The notes under the pieces are model-generated. The model had not been told where the DNA came from. It saw only the letters and a list, made by a program, of their open reading frames with translations, and did no database searches. Shown piece after piece: positions 42,816 to 52,572 of a DNA stretch of 64,000 bases. Positions within the stretch are counted from its first letter, which is position 1. Each line of letters opens with the position of its first letter. The position numbers and the translations under genes were made by a program. The DNA is taken from contig NC_088310.1 in NCBI RefSeq assembly GCF_910592395.1, positions 15,509,501 to 15,573,500 of the forward strand. Direction: 5' to 3'. Source of the DNA: Lineus longissimus (lineage: Eukaryota > Nemertea > Pilidiophora > Heteronemertea > Lineidae).

Positions 42816-43413
42816 CAAAAGGCATCTTTCTGCGCAGTATAAGCTTCTTTCCTGCATCAATCTGCATCAGAACTGTATCTTTAGCGCTTTGTGGAATACA
42901 GCGATTTTCTTTGAAGATTTGATCCATAGATAATTGATCATTCATTGTATGAATCACCATGTGTTTACAATTTTCTCTAAAATCTTTTACAACTGCATTA
43001 TATTTTTGAGTCAAAAGCCACACAGAAATTCCATAATGTCTTCCTGAGAAAGCTAGTTCAGTCAATTTTGTACACTTATTCTTTGATTCCCACAAATTAG
43101 CACAATCATCAATGATAAATAATGTTTGATGATCTTGACTTTTTAAATTTTCAATCGCATCTTCTAAGCATATATTTAAATCTGTAAGTACTAACTTAGA
43201 TGGGTAAACAATTACACCTTTATCTTGTGTAATCCATGCTCTATCTTGGTAAGTTTTATTCATGTCAATCGTAGGACAAAATATCACAATGTCATCGAAT
43301 TTTTTACGAAATTCTTTTTCAAGTAAATCTAGTATAAAGTAGGTCTTACCACAGTCTGTCATTCCGACAATTAACATATTGAACGGTGGATCACAATAAA
43401 ATTCACTCGTCAT
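42799..43413 (-). CDS. DNA-packaging ATPase (A32/FtsK-HerA type)
   Basis: A 204-residue intact protein with Walker A at residues 17-24 (GMTDCGKT) and Walker B at 98-103 (LFIIDD), followed by a SGRHYGISVWLLTQKY segment typical of viral packaging ATPases. It translocates DNA into capsids. It is upstream of the capsid gene on the same strand. Start: MTSEFYCDPP, preceded by AAAATAAACAAGAT. Confidence 0.9.
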   Translation of the reverse strand: MTSEFYCDPPFNMLIVGMTDCGKTYFILDLLEKEFRKKFDDIVIFCPTIDMNKTYQDRAWITQDKGVIVYPSKLVLTDLNICLEDAIENLKSQDHQTLFIIDDCANLWESKNKCTKLTELAFSGRHYGISVWLLTQKYNAVVKDFRENCKHMVIHTMNDQLSMDQIFKENRCIPQSAKDTVLMQIDAGKKLILRRKMPFDYFLS

Positions 43414-43427
43414 ATCTTGTTTATTTT

Positions 43428-43457
43428 AACAACTAGAGCTCGCTTCGCTCGCTAGTG
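43428..43457. terminator. Imperfect hairpin at the capsid gene end
   Basis: ACTAG-A-GC pairs with GCTAGT around a CGCTTCGCTC core at the 3' end of the capsid gene. Weaker than the other hairpins. Confidence 0.35.
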
Positions 43458-44666
43458 TACAATGCCCTTTACTCGTTTATTCTCAAGTCCTACTAGCCCA
43501 TCAGCTACAATATAAACAAGCATGTCATATTCTGTTTCAGTACTTCGTGTAAGTTCAAGTTGTAAACCATGTTTAATATTGCTCATGGCAGTTCCAGATC
43601 CATGTAAATAGTTGTCCTCTGTACTTCTCAGATCAATCCAGAGTGCGAATTTATGATTTTCATAGAATTTTTCGACATCCATCATGCAGTCTTCAGTTTG
43701 CTTAAGATCTTCTGACATATAAAGTCGTTTTACTTCATCAAATTGATTATAGGCTTTCATTCCTGACTTGAATATACAGTGAGAAATTCCTTCTGAAGTA
43801 ATGGTCACATTAGTGATGTCTGGATTTTGAAAACTTGTATTTTCGGCATCATACTCAGCATAATTTTTCTGGAAAAATATCAGAATACCCTTTGTAGAAG
43901 CACGATTGACATCTACATTGATATTCATTCGTTTATTCTTTCCAATTGAATCTGTTCTCAAAAGATGCACGTCTTCATATCTAAATCTAGTATCAGCATA
44001 TATTGCTTCGATTTCCTCACTAAGTTCTGTGGAATATACTGTTTCATACTCAAGTTGAATATCTTTCACAGCATACGTTTTTGACGTTGCAGTTCCTGTC
44101 ACAACATATTTTGCATCATTGAATTTGATATTATATTCAATGGATTCTAAAATAGCTGATGGGTAAAAAGGTAGATGATCATCAAATATTTCTGACTCAA
44201 TAGGAATACAATATATGTCACCAAATGCTGTTTTAATAGCATCTTTTCGTTGTTCTTTTTCAATACCTTGTTGAACACGATTTTTCCTTTGTTTTTCTGT
44301 CAACCAAAAATCCTTGAACGTATTATAGATGTAAGATTTGTCCACTTCACTCATTGTTTTTCCACCCAATTTAGTAGTAATTCTTTCAACAATATTTCGA
44401 CCTACATTCGCCACAAATCCAGCTGCTGCAGCATTGGCTGCATTACTTGCTTTTGATGAGGTAGAAAGTTTAAATGTAAGTTTCAAACTTTTGGGAACAA
44501 TCACTTGTCCTTTTTCAAGCTGAGGAATTTTCACATAAAGTGTTTCTCCAGGATTCACAGAATTAGGATTGTGAGTAATGACTTCATAATTTCTTTTAGC
44601 TTTTAGCCCCTTGGCTATTTTGTTTGATCTATAAGGATCAAGATATTTACCAAATGATGTGTCCAT
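43452..44666 (-). CDS. Major capsid protein, double jelly-roll type
   Basis: A 404-residue intact protein. It has an N-terminal YLDPYRSNKIAKG segment, then an Ala-rich stretch (SNAANAAAAGFVANVGRNIV), alternating beta strands and a conserved-looking LWIDLRSTEDNYLHGSG. It fits Polinton capsid proteins of the group different from that of Polinton A, as the two share no obvious residues. It forms hexamer-like capsomers by family knowledge. It begins after the shared start motif. Confidence 0.75.
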   Translation of the reverse strand: MDTSFGKYLDPYRSNKIAKGLKAKRNYEVITHNPNSVNPGETLYVKIPQLEKGQVIVPKSLKLTFKLSTSSKASNAANAAAAGFVANVGRNIVERITTKLGGKTMSEVDKSYIYNTFKDFWLTEKQRKNRVQQGIEKEQRKDAIKTAFGDIYCIPIESEIFDDHLPFYPSAILESIEYNIKFNDAKYVVTGTATSKTYAVKDIQLEYETVYSTELSEEIEAIYADTRFRYEDVHLLRTDSIGKNKRMNINVDVNRASTKGILIFFQKNYAEYDAENTSFQNPDITNVTITSEGISHCIFKSGMKAYNQFDEVKRLYMSEDLKQTEDCMMDVEKFYENHKFALWIDLRSTEDNYLHGSGTAMSNIKHGLQLELTRSTETEYDMLVYIVADGLVGLENKRVKGIVH

Positions 44667-44690
44667 TTATTTATAGGAAAATTTTTTATA
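44667..44690 (-). promoter_or_regulatory. Start-site motif of the capsid gene
   Basis: Minus-strand AAAAAATTTTCC then TATAAATAA abuts ATG. One of the clearest copies. Confidence 0.65.
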
Positions 44691-44767
44691 AAAATATTAC
44701 ATTTGAAGAAGCAAAAGAATTTAAGATGTCTTCAAATTTGAAGACAAAAATTCATCCAAATGCAAAA

Positions 44768-44791
44768 TTAAAAAAATTATACTATAAATAA
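44768..44791 (+). promoter_or_regulatory. Start-site motif on the plus strand
   Basis: AAAAAAATTATAC then TATAAATAA precedes the ATG at 44792, showing the motif follows the gene and not the strand. Confidence 0.65.
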
Positions 44792-45163
44792 ATGAGTAAT
44801 TTATATTCTAACTTTGGTTCAAATGATGGTCAAATTCAAGACATTCAAGACAAGTTCAATGCAGACATCCTCAAGGTTAAAGATAGATTTAATTTGTGGG
44901 ATTATGAGATTGACAAAGTACTAGTTGAAATTAAAGAAGAGATCCTCAAGGTTAAAAACAGTTCGTGGGGTGCAGACATTATAACAGCGAGTAAAGTCAA
45001 TACTAAAGTGGATCAACTTGAGATATCAGTGAATGACTCCTTCATCAAATTAGAAACATGGTGGGCTATCGTTGGAACTTATTTAGACTATATGTTGACC
45101 CGTAGAAGATGGAAAAATGTACCAAAAGAAATGAAAGAACTTCCTTCATTGCAAATTGAGTAA
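44792..45163 (+). CDS. Unknown helical protein
   Basis: A 123-residue protein with predicted coiled coils (IQDIQDKFNADILKVKDRF, VLVEIKEEILKVKN), Trp-rich middle and basic C-terminus. Not recognised. It lies between two minus-strand genes and has its own start motif, which supports it as a real gene. Confidence 0.6.
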   Translation: MSNLYSNFGSNDGQIQDIQDKFNADILKVKDRFNLWDYEIDKVLVEIKEEILKVKNSSWGADIITASKVNTKVDQLEISVNDSFIKLETWWAIVGTYLDYMLTRRRWKNVPKEMKELPSLQIE

Positions 45164-45239
45164 GCTAACGAGCTTAAGCTTACGAGCTTAGCGAGTAGCG
45201 AGTAACATGTTTATAGTGCGATTTTACATTATAAATATC

Positions 45240-46256
45240 TTACTTCTTTCTCAACCGTGATTCAATAATATTTTTAGAATCTAAGCCTTCTTTGTGTTTA
45301 ATTGTTGACTCAATTTTAGCTTCTTTATCTGCTTCCTCAACCTCTGAAGAATCCGACTCAAAATCTTTTTTAATTTTTTGTAAGTCATCAAGTCTAACTC
45401 TTTCTGCGCTATTTAAGATAGCATGAACACCTTCAATATTTTTGATAGTGTAAGTTCTATTGCTCCAAATCTGTTTGTAACCCTTTGTAAATATAGGTCT
45501 CTTCAATTTTTTTCTAACTAATTCTCCAATGTTAAACTTGTGTACAACGGGCATAGATTTTTCTACATTTAATTCAACTAATTCAGTAGCATGAAGGTTA
45601 GCTTCATTTGGACAATAGTCTAAAATGCCAGAATGAGGTCTTTCATTGTATGCACTAATGTAATCTTGCAAATGGTCAACCCATTTGACTGTATTTTTCT
45701 CTGTGAAATCTTTGAAGACCATTTCTTTAATAGTTCTAGATAGTCTATCAATTAAGCCTAATGCATGATGATCACCAATATCCACTGTACCGTGTCTAAT
45801 TTTCAATTCTTTGAATAAATCTTGTAGTAGTTTGTTTAAAAATTCATTGCCTGAATCTGTAATAATAAGTGTAATACTTCCAGTATCATTATAAATTTTT
45901 TCAAAGCCATTTTTCACTTCAAACTTAGTTTTATTTTTTAATGCTTCAGCATAAGCTTTTCTTGTAAATGTATCAATAGCAAGTAAAATCCATTTGTAAC
46001 CTTTATTTTGTCTTGAATAATTACTCATGTCCAAAAGATCCATGAACCAAAGAGCATTTTCACGATAAGCAATAATGTGACCTTGGATTTTATTGGACTG
46101 CTTTTTGTGAAGCTGATAGCTTTTCTGAGATTTTACAAATCGATCAATGTCATCGAATTTTATACTAGGATCCTTCTTTTTCATGATTTTATAAAATTTT
46201 AAAGCAGAAGGATATTTGTACCTTGCATATGCTTCTTGCACACTCACGCCGTTCAT
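45240..46256 (-). CDS. Polinton integrase, DD35D variant
   Basis: A 338-residue intact protein of the retroviral-integrase-like (rve) type. Acidic catalytic candidates are Asp73 or Asp76 (WFMDLLDMSN), Asp134 (IITDSGNEF) and Asp170 in HHALGLIDRLSRTIKE. In most integrases the last is Glu. The spacing between the second and third is 35. The C-terminus carries a beta-rich domain and a charged tail. It mediates element insertion with 6-bp staggers. Confidence 0.85.
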   Translation of the reverse strand: MNGVSVQEAYARYKYPSALKFYKIMKKKDPSIKFDDIDRFVKSQKSYQLHKKQSNKIQGHIIAYRENALWFMDLLDMSNYSRQNKGYKWILLAIDTFTRKAYAEALKNKTKFEVKNGFEKIYNDTGSITLIITDSGNEFLNKLLQDLFKELKIRHGTVDIGDHHALGLIDRLSRTIKEMVFKDFTEKNTVKWVDHLQDYISAYNERPHSGILDYCPNEANLHATELVELNVEKSMPVVHKFNIGELVRKKLKRPIFTKGYKQIWSNRTYTIKNIEGVHAILNSAERVRLDDLQKIKKDFESDSSEVEEADKEAKIESTIKHKEGLDSKNIIESRLRKK

Positions 46257-46268
46257 GGTGTGTTTATT

Positions 46269-47534
46269 TTAAAGAATAGTTTGAACTAAAAGACCTACAA
46301 AAATTAATCCCATTGTAAAAGGTAGATGACTCGCTTCGCTGACGCTTGTTTCACTAGTTTGTTCATTCATCAAATTTGATGAATTAGTTTGTGGTTGTTC
46401 GCTCATCAAATTTGATGAGCGAGTTTGTTTTGCTCGCGGCTGCGCTCGCTTTTTTCTGACATTGATATGTGAATTGATGCCAAAAGTTGTATTTTCTGTA
46501 GCGGTTAACAGAGAGTTATTATACCCTTCAATTGTACCAATATGCAAGCGCATATGACTAGGAACAAGTTGTAATCCTAAACCTACGGCAAAATCTAATC
46601 GTGAACCTGCTTTTTCTAAAGCATATGCAAGCGCTTGTTTTGAGTGAATGAGTACACTCGCTGACTGAAATGTTTTGATGGAATCGACTAATGTTTGACC
46701 TTGAATCGCATCTTCCACTAAAATTCCAAATTGTATCTGTGTGTCCAATGAACCAAGAATATCCTGTCGAATCATGGTTTGTGAACCTAGAATACAATAA
46801 ACATAAGTTCGAATCGATTCATTGATTCTACTCATGCCTGCTTTAGTCAATCCTTGACTGTCTAAGGTGATAAAATTTGTCCAATCGTCTGAGTAAATGA
46901 AAGACAGGCTGCCAATATAAAGTCTATGATGGTCTGCATAGACATATCCTTTTTTGTCTGCATTAAATGGAAACTTACTAGGATCATTCAAATAATAGTT
47001 GCCATTGTCCATGACAATGTCTAGCACTTGTATTTTCCCTTTGTGAAAATAGTTGAAGTCAACAGAGCCAAATTCAAGTTTCAAATTTTCATAGGCTTGT
47101 TTATTGTAAGGATTTTTTGATGGATTAAAGTCAGGATTTCCTGGTAAAGGAATTTTTAGCTGGTGTAATATCTTTCTGATGGTAAAATAGACATGGAATC
47201 TAAAAATACTCTGTACTAAAGGATCAGCATGATTAATATGATTATGCCAGCTTACACCTGAACCTGATGTTGCGCAATATAGTGCAAATTTAAATTGGTT
47301 TTCCCAGTTATCCATGGTTGAATTTTTAATATAATCTTGTACTTGTGCGTAAGTTGAAAATTTTCGTGGATTCACCTTATTAGGGAAAATATCAATTGTA
47401 TTGAAATAAAAACTTTGATTTGGTGTTACATGAATTTTTTGATGAATGAAAGTATCCTTGGTCAAAGAGTTATTCTTGTAAGTGACAGGATAGTTTACAT
47501 CAGCATTATATTTTAAATAGTTTGGAAAGTCCAT
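46269..47534 (-). CDS. Large conserved-type Polinton protein with C-terminal membrane anchor
   Basis: A 421-residue intact protein. The N-terminal 330 residues look globular (ALYCATSGSGVSWHNHINH, IFRFHVYFTIRKILHQL). A short internal repeat (SSNLMSEQ and SSNLMNEQ) precedes a C-terminal helix (LPFTMGLIFVGLLVQTIL). I have the impression that similar proteins occur in other animal Polintons but can name no function. The tail anchor suggests it is membrane-bound. Confidence 0.6.
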   Translation of the reverse strand: MDFPNYLKYNADVNYPVTYKNNSLTKDTFIHQKIHVTPNQSFYFNTIDIFPNKVNPRKFSTYAQVQDYIKNSTMDNWENQFKFALYCATSGSGVSWHNHINHADPLVQSIFRFHVYFTIRKILHQLKIPLPGNPDFNPSKNPYNKQAYENLKLEFGSVDFNYFHKGKIQVLDIVMDNGNYYLNDPSKFPFNADKKGYVYADHHRLYIGSLSFIYSDDWTNFITLDSQGLTKAGMSRINESIRTYVYCILGSQTMIRQDILGSLDTQIQFGILVEDAIQGQTLVDSIKTFQSASVLIHSKQALAYALEKAGSRLDFAVGLGLQLVPSHMRLHIGTIEGYNNSLLTATENTTFGINSHINVRKKRAQPRAKQTRSSNLMSEQPQTNSSNLMNEQTSETSVSEASHLPFTMGLIFVGLLVQTIL

Positions 47535-47567
47535 TTATTTTTATTTTTATTTTTATTTTTTAAAGTA
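47535..47567 (-). promoter_or_regulatory. Upstream A/T-rich leader
   Basis: Minus-strand repeats of AAAAATAAAAATAAATGG form a long version of the start-site motif with four AAAATA repeats. Confidence 0.45.
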
Positions 47568-47587
47568 GGTTACCAATTTGGTAACCT
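47567..47587. terminator. Perfect hairpin, 9-bp stem
   Basis: AGGTTACCA (47567-47575) pairs with TGGTAACCT (47579-47587), loop ATT. Confidence 0.55.
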
Positions 47588-47596
47588 GTTGCCATT

Positions 47597-47624
47597 AAGA
47601 CTGTGCCAAAAATGGCACAGTCTT
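47597..47624. terminator. Perfect hairpin, 12-bp stem, same core as 37555
   Basis: AAGACTGTGCCA (47597-47608) pairs with TGGCACAGTCTT (47613-47624), loop AAAA. The GACTGTGCCA core also forms the stem at 37555-37580. Confidence 0.65.
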
Positions 47625-47636
47625 ATTGCCAAATCA

Positions 47637-47659
47637 AGGTCTAGCAAACTGCTAGACCT
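47637..47659. terminator. Perfect hairpin, 10-bp stem
   Basis: AGGTCTAGCA (47637-47646) pairs with TGCTAGACCT (47650-47659), loop AAC. It directly follows the end of PolB. Confidence 0.6.
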
Positions 47660-50145
47660 GTTTATTTTTTAAATCCAAGAGATTTAGTTGAGATTCCATC
47701 TTCCAATATTGTACGTTTATCATCATTCGCATTCAACGCACATTTAGTCACTTGTTCAGTGTAAAGTTGATGATTTCTTGACCTAAACACATTCATCCTT
47801 TTTTCGATTGGAATTTTATCAAGAAGTACAGACTTGTAGTCTTCAATTGTGATTTCATTTTTGACAACTTGCTTCTTGACACCTTTGCATTTCTTAACCT
47901 CTTCATCTTTATCACTTGTATAGGCATATAATTTAGAACGTAAAGCGATGAACTCAGTGATGACATGACCAGCTTCTTCGTCTTTAAACTTTCCAATTAC
48001 TTTCTTGTTCGTTTCATCAAACAATGCATGATCTTTTGGAAAATTTGAAAAGTCAAATAATTCAGCATCTTGTTTCATATCCTTATAAATATCATCAGTT
48101 TGAATGTGATAGACTAATGAGTCAGTATCAGTGTACAACAGTTGTGCTTTGTCTGAGTACTTTTTCATCATATGATTATAATGGAAATCATACATGTGTA
48201 TTTTTGAAAGATCTAGAATCGCTTGACCCATAAATATTGGTTTATTGAGACAAACTTCTACTTTTTGACTCTCAACCATGACAAGATCTTCACTGAAAAT
48301 TTTGTGACCTTTATAGTTGTTCGAATTGACTAATTTTCGAAGCTGAGGGACATTTGTAGTCAATTTTATGTTTTTTCTTTCTCTGACTGATTCCATTGTC
48401 TTTCCAAAGCATGAATTGTTCATCAATTTGAAGAAGTCCTTTTCAAAGTCATTTTTCGCTTTTGCACGTTGACTTGTGTTTAAGTCAATGTACTCTTTCA
48501 AAAAGTATGATTCTGTGTAGGAAATTCCTCTATGAATCTTAGTCAATACGAGTCCTTGACTCAAGTAGAATTTCAAAGCCTTGTGATGCACAATATATTT
48601 TTTCTTGTCTTGTAAATTAGGAATCAACTTATCATTCAAATGTTCAGGTGCTAATGGATAGGCATTGTGTAAGTCATGTAAACCTATAGGATATTCTAAG
48701 TCAACTTCTAAAGTGCATGGAATGCTTTGCCAATTTTTTAATTCTGATTGAGTCATCCATTTAAAGTTAGAATGTGGTAATTTTTCACTCATCGATAATC
48801 CATACAAATTATTCGCATCGAGATAAGAGATATAACTTGTAGGTTGATTAGGATCGTGGTCTTTCAAATAGGGATTATTTGCTTTTGCATATCTATGACT
48901 TGCTTGACAGATTCCTCCTCTAATGCCACATTCAAAGAAGTTGTACATGTCTACATCTGTTAAAAGTTCAATTTCAACGTCAGTCTTTTTCAACATGGCT
49001 TGCCAAGACAATCCTGAGGCCGAATAAGCCCAGACTGGATCTAAATTATAAATCTCCATACATGTCTGCCTGAAATTTTCCAGAATGTCTGCTAAGAGTA
49101 GAACATCAGTCCTCAAATAAATTTCATGGTAATCTCTGAATGTTTTGCATCCAAATTTTTCCCATACATTCTTTGCATGGGAATAGTCTTCAACTGAAAT
49201 TTTTGTATCATTAAATTTTGAGTCAAATGCTTCAATGGGAGGTAATTCAGTCTGTTCAAATTTTTCGTGTGAGTCAACCCATTCATAAGGGTATATCCCT
49301 TTTCTAGTTAGAAGATCAAATTGTTCGTCTTTGTAATATTTTGACAGATTCTTTTTCTCTGTGTTAGGCAAATTATTTGCAAGATTTGCTAGAGATGACT
49401 GCATGAGTCTATATGAGTCAAGAAATCTGATCGATAGAGTCTTATGCTCGTCAACCTGTAACGTCTTGCTGAATGAAATATAGTTTTCACTATTTTTCGC
49501 AATGACATTCAGTCTACCTTTTAAATTTTTCACAAACAGATGAGCATCATAGCCTGAAAGATTATGAAAATAAACAGGTATGAAATCAGGAGCTTGTAAT
49601 TGAAGGTTACATATATTACAGGCTGCTCCTCTGTATTTTCCATTAAAATGGTTGTGATCACGAACTTTATAATTTTTTTCTGTAAATTCCTTGTCACAGA
49701 GATAACATTTTTCAGCTGTCTTGTGCTTAACCTGTTGTACTTGTGTTAAGGCTAACATAGCTTTAGGTTTGGTGAAACGATTGTCATGAATGTTATAGAC
49801 AGCTTTTTCAATCTCTTCACAGAATCTTTCTCCTATATCTTCATTAGGATCGTTGACACTATATTCTACTAAGAAATTTTTTGTCTTGATTTGATCCTTG
49901 TCAAAACAAACATAGAAGCTAAATGAGTTAGGAATATGCTCTTGAATTTGAACAGTTTTTTCACCTAATTGTTTGTCAAATTTTTTCAAAGATGATTCAA
50001 AGTCAGCGACGATAAAGAGAGGATGTTTTTGTTCCATTTTTTTATGTTTAAATTCCAGGATTTTTTCATGATCCTTAGGCATGCTAACTCTGACACATTC
50101 AAACTGCTTACAGTTCTCAAAATGTTGATTGTATCTTTTATCACG

Positions 50146-50148
50146 TCA
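50146..50148 (-). other. In-frame TGA splitting PolB
   Basis: The stop lies between APTKE and RDKRYN, inside the zinc finger. The frame is open on both sides. It could be mutation, sequencing error, or recoding. No SECIS-like or frameshift signal is evident by eye. Confidence 0.85.
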
Positions 50149-51129
50149 CTCTTTCGTTGGTGCTGAAATAATTTTCATACATCTGAAGCATACTTTTACT
50201 GCTCCTTTTTGTTTAGAATGTGAGGAAGATACAAGTCGTGAGAAATTTTTAATCCAAGCATAGTGATAATTTGCATCATCTTTGACATTTTCAACCTTTT
50301 CACCTTCTGGAAAATCGTTCTCATCTTTGTAGTGCAGAAGATTAATATACTTGTCTTCTGCTAGAATTCTCTCAGATATTCTAACTGGAGAAATTGGGTA
50401 AACTACTGTTTCATTATCTCCAATCACTTTCTGTGTAGGAATAAATGTAAATACATTGACTGCTAAGTCAGGATTATTCTTTTCAAAAATATTAATATCC
50501 TTGATTTTGACAGGATATTCTAAATCTTTAAACATGTAATCAAATTCAAGTTTGTTGTATTTTGAAACTTGCTCTGTGTTCTTTGGAATATTTAATAATG
50601 CGGCTTCAACAGAATATCTGAAGCATTTTTGATCAGAATTTTGTACATTAATCACTGCTTTTTTATTTTGAATCTTATCTGGTAAAGGAATATAGCTTGA
50701 TCCTGAAAGTGGAGTATATTTTACAGTGTGTAACTCAATCTTGATTACTTCCAAAAATTTCCAACCTGAACCTTTCTGAACTAAATTTTCCAGTTCTTTA
50801 AGGAAGTCTTCGATGAGAGTGTCATAATTAAGTTCTTGATCCACATAAATGATGTGTCTAGAACGAAGTTGAAACTCTTTAACTTCATTCTTCCTTTGCA
50901 TTAGAATATGTAGAATGATTGAAATTTTTAATCCTTCTTTATTTTCCTCATTAATTTTATCTTGTAAAACTGACTTAATTTTATTGAGATAGTTTTCAAT
51001 GTCAATTTTAGGCAAACCTTCCATTTGGAAATGATTAACATATCCTTTAAAAGCGGAGTCTAATTTTTTGAATGTTTTTAACTCTGAATGTTTTTCAATC
51101 AACTCCTGGATGAATTTTTTTGTCATGGA

Positions 51130-51610
51130 ACTTTTAACATTGATGTCAAGTTCCTTCGCTTGTTTGAAAAGATCTGATTTCAAAATTCTTTTCACTGGTT
51201 CTTTGGTCAAGAGTTCTTTCAATTTCTCAATATTGAGATTTTGATAATTTTTATGGCCAAGATCCTTGACTTTTTCTAAAAGATGTTTTTTAATAGAAAT
51301 TTTTGGTTTCACAGGTTTAGGTTTGATGTCAATCAAATTTTCCTGTGAAATTTTATCCTCTAAAATTGAGTCCAGCTGTTCTTTTTTAAACTTTCTAGGA
51401 TTTATGCCTAGTCTTTGAGCTTGAACTCTTTTTTCAAGTTGAGTGAGTTGTGAAACTGGCTTGTCAATTTTCACTTCGATGATGCTGTTTGGGATTTGTT
51501 GAAGTCCTTCAAGTAACTTTTCTCTTGAAAGTGAACCATATTTTTTCACCTTATTTCTGTAGGCGAGAATTTTCAATTCATCAGTAGATAACAAATCTTG
51601 TAAATTTTTA
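51130..51610 (-). other. N-terminal tandem helical repeats in PolB (SAP/Rho-N-like)
   Basis: Four stretches of similar spacing contain a KxxxxxLxLxxxxxL-like pattern: YGSLSREKLLEGLQ, RLGINPRKFKKEQLDSIL, DLGHKNYQNLNIEKLKELL and ELDINVKSSMTKKFIQELI. They resemble the helix-turn-helix of SAP or Rho-N domains that bind nucleic acids. Unit length ~45-60 residues. Confidence 0.45.
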
Positions 51611-51636
51611 TTCTTATTCGATGACGGGCGCTCCAT

Positions 51637-51658
51637 TTATTTATGAAAAAGTTTTTAG
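51637..51658 (-). promoter_or_regulatory. Start-site motif of PolB
   Basis: Minus-strand AAAAACTTTTTC then ATAAATAA abuts ATG. Confidence 0.6.
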
Positions 51659-51982
51659 TTAAGTATACGTTTAGGGGATTCCCCTTTTTTAGTTTCGGTT
51701 TCAATAAGTCATTTTATAATCAAGTTTTTGATTATAAAATTCCAAATGAAGACAACCACTTTATTATCCACTGATGAGTTAAAAATACTAGCCTCTTGGT
51801 CATATGACTTTTCAAATTTCCCAATATTGAGAAGTTGAAAGAACTCTAGTGAAATTTAAAATTCTAGTTAATCCTCACTTGAGCGAAAATCTAGAACTTA
51901 GGGCTCACCACACCCATGAGAATTTGTGAAAATCATCATGGATGAGGGTTCATTTATTATAAGGAAAAGTTTTTTAATTTTT
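51659..51982. other. Intergenic region with hairpin and motif but no ORF
   Basis: A 13-bp-stem hairpin (ATTTTATAATCAA 51711-51723, TTGATTATAAAAT 51728-51740, loop GTTT) lies here, as does a start motif at 51954-51980 ending at an ATG with a stop after five codons. A decayed small gene is possible. Confidence 0.5.
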
Positions 51983-52237
51983 TTAAAAAATCCAATGTTG
52001 AGAAATATCATCATCTTTTTTGTAAATGAAGACCTCATCTTCATCATGAGGACCCAAATCTAAAATATTTTCCTTTATTTCTTTTGGTAATACTACACTG
52101 TACAAGGTTTTTTTATCTCTGGGTATTAACGATAGTAAAAAAGCATACTTATCAGTTGATGATAGAATATCTATTTTTTCAATTTTATACCAGGTATTAT
52201 CAGGAAGATTTTTCCAATTGACATATACTTCGTTCAT
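51983..52237 (-). CDS. Small protein, paralog of the TIR-encoded protein
   Basis: An 84-residue protein with NWKNLPDNTWYKI near the start and a C-terminal VFIYKKDDDISQHWIF. It is very similar to the neighbour at 52306-52572, so this is a tandem duplicate. The LP-N-WY motif is shared with the 99-residue TIR protein. Function unknown. A small OB-like fold is conceivable. Confidence 0.65.
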   Translation of the reverse strand: MNEVYVNWKNLPDNTWYKIEKIDILSSTDKYAFLLSLIPRDKKTLYSVVLPKEIKENILDLGPHDEDEVFIYKKDDDISQHWIF

Positions 52238-52263
52238 TTTATTTACAAGAAAATAATTTTTGT
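52238..52263 (-). promoter_or_regulatory. Start-site motif, variant
   Basis: Minus-strand AAAAATTATTTTCTTGTAAA then TAAA before ATG. The same version precedes the TIR-encoded gene. Confidence 0.55.
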
Positions 52264-52305
52264 TAAGTAGACGTTTTTTAAATTAATCAAGTTGTTCTTT
52301 TTTAT

Positions 52306-52572
52306 TTAAAAAATCCAATGTTGACTCATATCATTGTCTTTTTTGTAAATGAAGACATCATCGTGTAGAAGAGGGCTTATATCACCCAGGTCTAAAATTT
52401 TATCCTTAATTCGTTTTGTCAGTCTTACAATATACAAAGTTTTTTTATCATCTCTGGGATATAAAAATAGTAAAAAATCATACTTATCTGTTATTGATAA
52501 ATAGTCCAATCTATCAATCTTATACCAAGTATTATCAGGAAGATTTCTCCAATTGACATATACTTCTCTCAT
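52306..52572 (-). CDS. Small protein, tandem paralog
   Basis: An 88-residue protein near-identical in layout to 51983-52237 (NWRNLPDNTWYKI, VFIYKKDNDMSQHWIF). Its start ATG lies in the last bases of the right terminal repeat, so here too the repeat boundary falls at a start codon. Confidence 0.65.
   Translation of the reverse strand: MREVYVNWRNLPDNTWYKIDRLDYLSITDKYDFLLFLYPRDDKKTLYIVRLTKRIKDKILDLGDISPLLHDDVFIYKKDNDMSQHWIF

Larger units (their letters stand above)
47662..51636 (-). pseudogene. Protein-primed family B DNA polymerase, one in-frame TGA
   Basis: Two open parts share one frame: 51636-50146 (496 codons) and 50145-47662. They are separated only by TGA at 50146-50148. The first part has helical SAP-like repeats (see separate entry), the GSGW and PLSGSSYIPLP segments, and the first half of a zinc finger (CFRCMKI, Cys483 and Cys486). 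The second part holds the rest of the finger, Exo I (FIVADFES), motif A (LDANNLYGLSM), motif B (MNNSCFGKTM) and motif C (LLYTDTDSLV). All catalytic motifs look intact, so the lesion is probably recent. Terminal protein was not identified. Confidence 0.9.

Noticed and set aside
50146-50148. Selenocysteine recoding of the PolB TGA
   Set aside because: No recognisable SECIS-like structure and a zinc-finger linker is an unlikely site; mutation or error is simpler.
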